NCBI GenBank assembly: GCA_021234155.1
Contig: JAJEKV010000037.1
Coordinates: forward strand, 1,792,171-1,856,170
Direction of reading: 5' to 3'
Source of the DNA: Isoetes taiwanensis
Lineage: Eukaryota; Streptophyta; Lycopodiopsida; Isoetales; Isoetaceae
Length of the DNA: 64,000 nt
The notes beneath the pieces were generated by a model. The model did no database searches. It had not been told where the DNA came from and saw only the letters and a program-made list of their open reading frames with translations. The position numbers were made by a program, and so were the translations under genes. This document shows positions 55,851 to 64,000 of the stretch, in pieces. How positions within the stretch are numbered: the stretch's first letter is position 1; each line of letters begins with the position of its first letter.

Positions 55851-56740
55851 TTCAAAATTTCATAAGCCTCCTAGTTTCTGTAAGTTCAAGGAATAATCTA
55901 TATCCCACTAGGACTTTACCTGCCTTGCAAAATTCATCAATAAGGATGCTATATGTATACAAATCTGGAGTAATTCCCCTCACACCTCACAGTCATCTGT
56001 TCAAGAACTTGCTAGCTTTAAATATTTCATCTGCCATATAATAGTTGTGGAGTAGAATATTGCAAGTAAAAATGTCAGGTTTGAAACCCTCATTCTTCAT
56101 AGTGTCAATGGACTTGAGAGCATCTTCTAGTCCAGAAGCAGAACAATGTCCACTAACTAGAATATTATAAGTAATAATATCAGGACAAATACCATGTGAT
56201 CTCATCTCCTGAAATAGCTTTCCTACTCCTTCCAAATTCCCATTTGTGCAAAACCCATCTAACAGAATATTGAATATTACAATAATTGGCACGCAACCAC
56301 GATTTTTTATTTCCTTAAAAATATTTAGGGCTCGGTTTAGATCACCAATTTTACAGAATCCACTTAGAAGAGAGCTATATGTGTAAATGTTTGGATAGCA
56401 ACCCTTCAGGATCATCTAATAAAAAATAGAACAAGCTTTATCCATTTTTCCTACTTTTGAAAAGCCATCAATAATACTATAGACAATGTTAGGCACACAA
56501 TCCTTTTCATTTACTTCTTCAAATAACTGATATGCTTCATCAAGCTTGCCTATTTTACAGAATTCGTTGATAATTGAGCCATATGTGACCACATTTAGTG
56601 TTTCAGCACATTCAATCATCTGTTGCAATACCTTGCATGCCTCATTTAGTGTTCAGGCCTTACAAAGTCCATCAATAAATGTGTTGTATGTGAATAAATT
56701 AGGAGAACATCCCTCTTTCTTTATTTCATAGCTCCACTTT
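55851..56740 (-). pseudogene. PPR (pentatricopeptide repeat) protein pseudogene
   Basis: On the - strand a run of about seven P-type repeats: GCSPNLFTYNTFIDGLCKA, ETLNVVTYGSIINEFCKIGK, a shortened VPNIVYSIIDGFSKVGK, YPNIYTYSSLLSGFCKIGD, CVPIIVIFNILLDGFCTNGN, CPDIITYNILVSGHCSASG, FKPDIFTCNILLHNYYMAD, and after a frame change near 55990 ITPDLYTYSILIDEFCKAGK. In-frame stops are TGA (about 56660) and TAG (about 56413). PPR proteins bind organellar RNA in mitochondria or chloroplasts; functional ones here would be several hundred residues. No start or transit peptide is visible. It is a fragment or dead copy. Confidence 0.9.
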
Positions 56741-57360
56741 CCCAGCACGAAAGTAACTCTGGAGAAAATTGCCAAATGTAAAGCTATTTGTTGGGAAGCC
56801 AGCAACTAGCATTTTCTCATACATAGCATGCGACTAGAGGTTTCCATTGTGCTTGTAAGAGTTTTGCCTTCTAGACCATTAAAAAAATGTTAATGCAATG
56901 TATGGGGCATTCGGCTGCTTCAAAACTTTTGTCACTATGAACGGCGTTAGAATCTCTGGGTGTTTATGTAATTCTGCATCAAAGCATGTGCTCGTCCTTC
57001 TTCTCCACAAGATATCTAAGATCTTCTTAGCAACCAATGTGGTTGACTCTAAGACTTAGCAGTCCTATGTCTGAGTCTGAGAGAATCTTAGCAGGTTTAA
57101 TTGTCCTGAATAACAAGGATAACCAAAGTTCGAAGCTTCCACATCTTAGAAGTAACATGATCAGATCATCATTAATCGATAGATTCGCTCCTGCCGCTGC
57201 CCGCTGGCCTCCCCCATGCCCCTGTCACCACCGGAGGGGATTGCATATCCACCTTCCTTTTATCTGCCAGAACAATCCCACGCAATCGCTACTGTCTAAG
57301 TGTCAGAATCGTCACAAACCCCCCAAGGAAAATCCCAGACAATCGAAGCCATGCACTCAA
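56741..57360. other. Spacer, nothing recognised
   Basis: Contains a proline-rich frame (about 57180-57369, + strand: ARWPPPCPCHHRRG) that I cannot assign. No supported gene. Confidence 0.35.
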
Positions 57361-57799
57361 AATCACTAGAAAAAAAATAACATTCTCTCCCCCTATCTCC
57401 ACGCATTCTCCACGTGGAGAATATAGGGTAAAGGGTGGAGAATAAGGGGAACGTTAATTGCGGCCGATGACGGATTGATGCCGAAGCGGCGACGGATTGG
57501 GAAGCTGCGCCTGACGGATTTGGCGACTGCCGCTCGCTCTGAACAGGTCAGGAGCTCATACATTCATGCAATAGTATATATCCTCTAGATTTGTAGATTC
57601 AAATCATGAAATTAGAGCGATCTGCATAGTTCTGGAAGAGCCTTTACATTATATTTGAGTTCAGCAGGATTTAGCAGATTGCAAGATAGTCGTGCAGGAT
57701 TACTTGTCTTGTAAATCCCCCTGTTACAAGAAAACGTCTAATTCGCAGCATTCAAACAACAGGAACTTGATCGAAAACAACAGGATGGCCTTGTTGATA

Positions 57800-59390
57800 A
57801 CTCCGCCAAGGCTAATTTGAAGAAGCCTGGCTTTGTGGCATGGAGGCTCTGTTTATGATGCCCGGTTCGGCCAGTACCTCTAACCGTGTGATTACTCTTT
57901 TCAAATCAACCGAGAATAGAAATGTAGGAACTTGTTAGACCTTATAAACATGCCTCTTGCTTCAGATCAGCCATATTCTTGATTAGTCTTGCTTTTACCA
58001 ATTTGAGCTTATTTTGCCACCAATTTGCGAAACTTGCTTCCAAATTTTACCATTTGTCATAATTGAACATGTTGATGGTTGTTAATCCTTAACAATGACT
58101 TCCCGCCTTACCCGGATTCCTTTGATTTCGCGGATCGTCCCTTGAAAAGATAATTAGAGAATAAAATACTTAAGACAGGTTAGAGTTAACTCGTAGGTTG
58201 CGTGGATTAAACAAAGTATTGTAACATATGTGAGATTTGTCATATTTGCATCCGCATCATGGGCCACATTATTAAAGTATTAATTATCATATTTGCCCTT
58301 TGTATGAATCCGGTGGCCTAGGTGCTCTTGACGCTTCCATACTCGTTTTCACGACTTGGAATAGTATGGGGAGTGACCTTTCAAATATTATATGGTTTGT
58401 TAGGCTCCTGGGATTTTGCAGATCTCGTTAGGCTGGCTCTATATAGAATATAGAACCCGCAAGGAAAAGGAGAATGTCAACTTCAAAAACCATGTCATTC
58501 AGGTGCACACTTATTTCTTCTATTCCGCATTTTTTCTAGCACTTTTGAATAGGATTTTTGAAGTTCTGGCTGGTTTGCGATGGTTTAAAGTTTTAGATGG
58601 ACTCCTTGGGTCATATTGGAAAGCATTTGGTTTTACGTTTAAACTGTACATTCCTGCTATTTGGCTCTATAATTCAGCTCATTGCATGTGCGAGGTTGAA
58701 CTGCAGCAACATATATTATGGAAGTGACCAATTTGACAAGCGCACCGACCTACATATTTGGCGCATCTTTGCATGATGGCCCCATTTGTGTCTTCCTTCC
58801 ACAACTCACGGGATCTGGTCTTTTATGGGTGTTGGAATGACAACATACGGCATGGTATATGACGATTGGTGCTCTCATTCATGGGCCGGGTATGGCTTAT
58901 GTTGCTAGCTTCCTAAACCTGCAGGCCTCAAAATTTTAATCTGAATTTTGTGGTTGCGTAAGATGAAGGAGTCGGAACCTGCTTTGCCTCTACGAAAGTT
59001 TAGTTCTATATTTTCTTTGGAGCAACCAACATATTATACACCTTTGGTGGTCATCTTTATTCTGATTATGCGTTATCATGCTTAATAATTTCCAACTAGA
59101 ACCTCTAGCATTTATTTACTCTTCTTCTTATGTATTACGTTGAAACAGGGAAATAATGCATGCAATGTGGAAGCCTCAGAAATTCAAATCTGTTTACTTC
59201 TTCTCCTCCATGTATGTCCTTACTTTGACTTTGCCCTCTGCGACTGCGGTGTATTGGGCATATGGAGATGAACTATTGCATAATTCAAATGCTCTTGCCC
59301 TACTTCAAAAAAACGTCAAAAAAAAAATGATCACGTTGCACTCAGAGGATTATACGGGATCTCTTATAAGGCTATTGTAAATTTTGGTAT
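57800..59390 (+). pseudogene. AUX1/LAX-type auxin influx carrier pseudogene
   Basis: Pieces in gene order: WHGGSVYDA (57836-57862), LYIEYRTRKEKENVNFKNHV, IQ ending at a donor GTGCAC (58437-58502), WFKVLDGLLGSYWKAFGFTF (about 58580-58640), then one frame over CTFLLFGSIIQLIACA, a drifted stretch ending GVGMTTYG (about 58845), and after acceptor GAAACAG the exon EIMHAMWKPQKFKSVYFF, YVLTLTLPSATAVYWAYGDE, LLHNSNALALLQKN (59151-59315). These are signature blocks of AUX1/LAX proton/auxin symporters of the plasma membrane. Introns are kept, so capture was genomic. Frameshifts, a stop after YDA, a lost splice acceptor before WFKVLD and missing N- and C-terminal parts show that it is dead. Confidence 0.88.
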
Positions 59391-61300
59391 ATATCTTACT
59401 CTTCTCAGATACCGTCATATTATCTGTCTTATTATCTGATACTTTGCTGGCCCCAAATGAAGTGTTCACAATTATCTGGATGATTATCCAGCTGCAACAA
59501 GCATCTCGTCTAAGGTTGATATCAAGTCCTCAAGTCTTCTTTTCCCGTTAAACGAAGTGCTGGAATTTGTGGACCTCTGGATAATAGAGTTTTCCTTGGC
59601 TTATAATGGTCCTCATAACGTGCTTTCTACACCTGAGAAATTAGATGAGCTCATTAAGTCTTTCAAATTGTGTTATATGAGTTGGAACTTCTCTCTTTGT
59701 CAACACATTTCCATCTTCAAAAATATCCATCGGCAGACCATCAAGATACACATTATGAATCGAATACAAGCTTGCCTCTTATTGCGCGGTTAGAGGGTGA
59801 ATCATCAATTGAGGTAGAGTGCAACGTGTTAGCATTTTCTGAAGGGAACTGAATGAACTGTTTACAGCTTGCATTTCCAATTTTAGATGCATTGCAGGTG
59901 GGCTCTTGATATATGTTCATGCCTTTTAGGAACCGAATGAACTGTACAGCTTGCATTTCCAATTCTAGATGCATGCAGGTGGGCTCTTGATATATGTTCG
60001 TGTCTTTCTTTTGGATATATGTTCCGTGGATGCTGCCAAGCATTTAAGCTTTTGTCAAGAAAGGATTCAAGGAAAGTGACATCAGATTCACAACTTACAA
60101 AGCTTTGGAGAATGAAATATTCTATAGATTGAAGTTTGACATTGCCACTGTCACAATGGTACTTAAATCCTGACATCCCGAGAGGCACCCTGATTAATTG
60201 CGTAAAGAACATTACATCCTTTTCTGGTACAATGTCCATCTTAACACTGTTGTTTCTTGGTGCCAAGGTTATTGAAAATTTGCGTCCGTGCCAATGATTC
60301 TTTGACGTGCAATTGCTAGGTTCCCAAGTATGGTCAGCATTACCATCATTTGTTCATTGGAAAGATACGCATCTCTCTAATATCTCTAGATAAAGCCACA
60401 CAAGTGGGGAAATAATCAATTACATGGTCGTGAACGTTGCAAGAATTGGAGATACATTATACATGCATTTATCCTGGTGCCCACCTTTGTGGATCACTCT
60501 GGTACTATTTTCTCTAAAAATATATGGGCTTAACAGCAATATGGAACCTTGATTGCCACTATTATCATTGTTGCTGCAAACATTGCACTTGCGAGCGCCT
60601 CCATCTAGAAGAAATATTTTTAAGCACGACCAACATGATGCACAGGCTGGCACAAAGTATTTTAAGGTATATTTCGCATTATTTAAGATGTTCTATGAGA
60701 CATTTATTGTGAAGCTATTTGTTGTGGATAGGAATGCATTCTTAAAGTTTTGGCATACAGGCAGTAGTATTTGAATATGGACAGGATAGTGTGAATTTTG
60801 TCCAACACTAAACTATATGTTCAGGAGGATGGTAAAATAGCTCAGGCAATTGGACCTCAGAGCTGCTTTGAAGACCCAACTTGCCATGTCTATGCCACTA
60901 GTATCACGTACAATTTGAACAGCAAGGTTGGATCATATCTTGCTAAAGCATCTTTGGGTAAGATCCTTATTTCTAGAATGTTCAATATAGAAATCACTTG
61001 ATGTATAAAGTAATTTCAGGATTTTGTGGAGGATAAGGGGATTGTATGCAGTTGGATTATTATGCAAGCATTTAGAGGAGCTTATCGTATTCCCATTTGA
61101 TCTATTGGTGCATGGATTTGCAGCTGAGATGGGGCTTATTAATATTTCATAGGATGCCCCGAGCTGATATCTATTTTGTTACTCTATTTTGTTACTGTAG
61201 ATAATGTATAGATGCTGATATAGACGATGTACAAATGCTGATATGGCTCATAAACTTTTAGAAATGATGTGGTGATGTAGAAATTTTAATGGTAAATTAG
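59391..61300 (+). other. Interior of the CACTA-like element, poorly assigned
   Basis: Contains a direct repeat GAACTG..TACAGCTTGCATTTCCAATT followed by GATGCA..GCAGGTGGGCTCTTGATATATGTTC (about 59850-59915 and 59935-60000). At 60825-60990 (+) an open piece VQEDGKIAQAIGPQSCFEDP, CHVYATSITYNLNSKVGSY is protein-like but unrecognised. The later AUX/LAX exons were not convincingly found. Confidence 0.4.
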
Positions 61301-61559
61301 AGGTGAACAAATGGTGAATCGAGTCCAAGATTAATAATTAATTCTCCACTAGTTCTCCATGATTTTCAGGGAGAAAATTCTCCACGTGGTAAAGGTGATT
61401 TATAGGTGAATGCACGGTGAATGAGAAGTAGATTCTCCCTTAATTTTCCAACTAGAAAATCAAATTTTTTTTGTAGTGAAATATTATAGAATATGTTAAA
61501 AAATACTTCGTCCAAACTAAATCAAGGCTGTATAAGGGACACTCCCCCTACAACAAAAG

Positions 61560-61825
61560 GGTTGCCCCAAGCAACCCAAAAAACATGACCTGCCATTCCA
61601 TTCCAGCCAGCTCCCATTCCAGAGCAGGAATCTGCGCATTATTGTGGCCAGCTCCCATTCTAGAGTAGGAATCTGCGCATTGTTGCTGCTCCACAACGTG
61701 AAGGTAAGCATTTCTGGTGACCTTCGGCATCTCAAGCAGGGTTTTCACGTAGTTAAGCTTTGGCATCTCGAGCAGATAGTAAGTTTCGGCATCTTAAGCA
61801 GGGTTTTCACGTAGTTAACCGTCTG
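61560..61825. repeat. Short tandem repeats
   Basis: CCAGCTCCCATTC.AGAG.AGGAATCTGCGCATT at about 61609 and 61650; TCGGCATCT.AAGCAGGGTTTTCACGTAGTTAA at about 61724 and 61786. No gene; the - strand frames here are by-products. Confidence 0.75.
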
Positions 61826-62865
61826 TTTTAGGTTCGTCAAGAATGATGTGCCCATTTGTCATTTCTGATTAGTATGGTCGCCACATGGCGAGCTCTCATT
61901 GGACATTAAACAAGAATGAAGACTAATTTACCTTGACGTCCGGAGTTGGAAGACCCAACTTCCATTCCGGATTCAGAATGCACGGCACGGAAAAGTGACT
62001 TTGCATGTTACGGAATAAAAGCGACTCTGTTTCCTTAACAACCTAGCCCTCAAGTTTAATGCTGAGATCAGAACTCAGCCATTGATTGCAATGGTGTTAC
62101 CCACCAGTAACACATTAAAAAGTGCATAAACGCCTAATTTAGGCACAATTTCATTAAAATGAGAAATTTCGTGATTCCAATTAGGGACGAAATTGTTTTT
62201 TAATCCATTTTATGACCAATTTTTGAGCAACTATGGCGCCATTAAGCTAAAATATGTATCTAAAGTGTCATTTATTGGCACCATTAAAAATACTAACAGT
62301 GCATATAATGGAGCTAAAGAAACATTAGATTACAAAATCTGTAAAATTTGTATATTCATTGATTTGTATATCCATAAATTTGCCACACCAAGCTAGGACT
62401 TGGAAGAGAGAGTCTGTAAACAAAAGTATTATTGTACAATTTACATTTCCAATACTGGAGAGACTTTAGTCTATTCAGCAGGATCAGGTTCCCCAATGCC
62501 AGTGCCATGGCTGGATGAAGCGCCCATAGGATCTCCTTGAAAGGTCTCGAACCCTGTGGCAATGAAATCTGGATCAGTTAAAATGTCCAGATTGAATTCG
62601 ATATTCTTGATCACATCATAGTCAACATCAGGTTCCTCTTGAAGTATCATATGACTTGATGGATCTACCGCATGATCATGGTGAGCCCATTACTCGCAAA
62701 GCTTTTAGCAGGTGTGGTGGAGAAGAAGTTAACTTCGATTAAGCCGGGAAGAAGTGAGTGCGTCTGATTGGCGGTGGGGGTTTAACCGCCCACTCCCAAT
62801 CGACCATATATTCACTCTCGGAGAATCCTTATGGAAGCTACTGCTTAATCGCGTGGCGTGACTGT
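61826..62865. other. Intergenic, nothing recognised
   Basis: Includes a short GTTACCCACCAGTAAC hairpin (about 62097-62112) and AT-rich DNA. No supported gene. Confidence 0.4.
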
Positions 62866-62879
62866 CTTCTTTGTTTTTT

Positions 62880-64000
62880 GTAGATTTCAAGACCACGGTC
62901 CCTCGGGACCTCTTTGTGGCAAAGATTTGCATTATTTGCATGCCCCACGGGACTTACAAAATGTCATCTATAGACTCTATGATGGGATATATCTTTGCAT
63001 TGCCCGCATCATATCGGCAGTTACTAGCACCATAGGGGTTAAACAGGGGATGTCTGTTATCTCCAACGCTCTTTGGTCTCTACATTGACAAGTTGGAGAC
63101 CCGGATGCAAGAACATGGGGGGCGGTGGCCCGCAGCTACCGAGGCATATAGTATAAGGCAATTGCTCTCTGTCGCGACGATGTAGACTTGCTATCCCACA
63201 CGGCCGGGGAGTATGCGGCGGCATTTGGGCGCTCTTAGTGGGTTACGTGACACAACAGAATGACGGTGAACTGCGAGAAAACTAAGCTCCCGGCAGTCCT
63301 CTCCTCGCAACATGATATCCCGGATCTCTATTACGAGAGGGGTAAGGTGGATGTTGTAAGGACCTTCAAGTATCCGGGAATCGACTTTTTGCGCTAGCAT
63401 GTTATGGGATGACTGTGGGAAAGACGGGTCAGTAGCGGGATGGAAAGCCCATATGCTATGCGAGAATAGCCGCTCTGAGAATAGACCTATGTGACCGGGC
63501 ACGAGAGCACACTGCTCGAGCACTTTCGTTGAACGGTATTGTTGTATGGGGTAGAGGTCCGGGGTCCAAAGAATTAGCAAGAACACACGGGATAAGCTAG
63601 AGAGGGTGCAAAAGGCCTTATTAACATACTGACCTAGGTATCAAGGACCACGGTGCCTTATCGATTTTTGCTATATGAGACGGGTTACGCCCCCCCGCAA
63701 CATTCCGCTATCTTGCTGACATCTTGCATATTTCCACAAGGTCACCAAAGATGGATGCACAACGTCTTCCCAGGGGCTTTGTTATTGGCACAAGAGCCAC
63801 AACGACCGAAGAGGGTATGGCGGGAGAGCAATGTCGGGGGTGGTTACATAGCGTGGTCTATAGACTACCAGCCAGATTGTGGCTATGCCCTCGATGCCCG
63901 GGACAGTACTTTTATCTAAATGAGCGCTTTGCCACCACTCGTGGGATGCGACCACTGGTGCAAAGCCTAAAACGAGCACTACCACACGCAGTTAATCCAA
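62880..64000 (+). mobile_element. LINE fragment, decayed, continues past window edge
   Basis: Related to the 33.7-35.5 kb LINE: VPRDL (about 62900), then RDLQNVIYRLYDGIYLC (62945-63000), GVKQG with LSPTLFGLYIDKLETRM in the next frame (63030-63110), GLRDTTE / NCEKTKLP-like (63240-63290), and a post-RT end near TLNERFATTRGMRP (63915-63950). Many frame changes. No 3' tail is inside the window. Confidence 0.8.

Larger units (their letters stand above)
57364..61478. mobile_element. CACTA-like transposon carrying host gene pieces
   Basis: The left end starts CACTAGAAAAAAAATAAC (57364). The right end, read in reverse, starts CACTACAAAAAAAATTTG (61478). Subterminal phrases repeat in both orientations: TTCTCCACGTGG(AGAA) at about 57404 and 61379, and GGTGAAT-like units at about 61300-61425. 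Flanks are AAT and AAA, so the expected 3-bp duplication is not perfect. The 4.1-kb interior has no transposase and contains an AUX/LAX pseudogene, as in gene-capturing CACTA elements. Confidence 0.62.

Overview
This is plant nuclear DNA, made mostly of nested and decayed transposable elements with scraps of captured or dead host genes. No ribosomal or transfer RNA gene, CRISPR array or bacterial-type operon was seen. Plant origin rests on two Ty3/gypsy chromoviruses primed by initiator-methionine tRNA, short GT..AG introns, and recognisable pieces of plant genes: NRPC2, an AUX/LAX auxin carrier, a PPR protein and a receptor-like kinase. The LINE types and very dense nesting might suggest a non-flowering plant with a large genome, but I cannot name the species.

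Region 1 (2205-28173) is one long chromovirus on the + strand with paired LTRs, a CTGGT target duplication, PBS and PPT. A second, younger chromovirus on the - strand (2488-11788, target duplication ACCCT) sits inside its 5' LTR. The outer element is about 16.7 kb without this insert. Unusually, it has about 8 kb between PBS and gag, carrying three accessory ORFs in the sense direction. ORF1 ends in a nearly complete histone H3 fold (18427-18720), about 85% identical by eye to plant H3, fused behind a novel N-terminal part and a charged coiled coil. ORF2 and ORF3 match nothing I know. ORF1 is split by a Mutator-like element (14886-18010) that carries exons of NRPC2 and of another host gene, with two smaller foldback elements inside it. 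The gag-pol frame follows (protease, RT, RNase H, integrase, chromodomain-like end), broken by four in-frame stops, one frameshift and an RNase H deletion.

Region 2 (28174-44450) holds a tandem pair of short TIR elements, a foldback MITE, diverged tandem duplications, a 5'-truncated LINE (33.7-35.5 kb), Helitron-like ends, a possible intron-rich unknown gene on the - strand (39.9-42.2 kb) and a 1-kb polypyrimidine tract.

Region 3 (44430-64000) holds a dead L1-type LINE (- strand), an element whose inverted ends are arrays of a 20-bp palindrome flanking a receptor-like kinase pseudogene (about 47.4-49.16 kb), direct repeats, another foldback MITE, a PPR pseudogene, a CACTA-like element carrying an AUX/LAX pseudogene (57364-61478), and a second LINE fragment running off the right edge.

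The strongest candidate for an undescribed system is the outer chromovirus: it appears to encode its own histone H3-fold fusion protein and two further accessory proteins upstream of gag, while its integrase ends in a chromodomain-like region. All start codons are chosen by eye, and nothing here was checked against a database.
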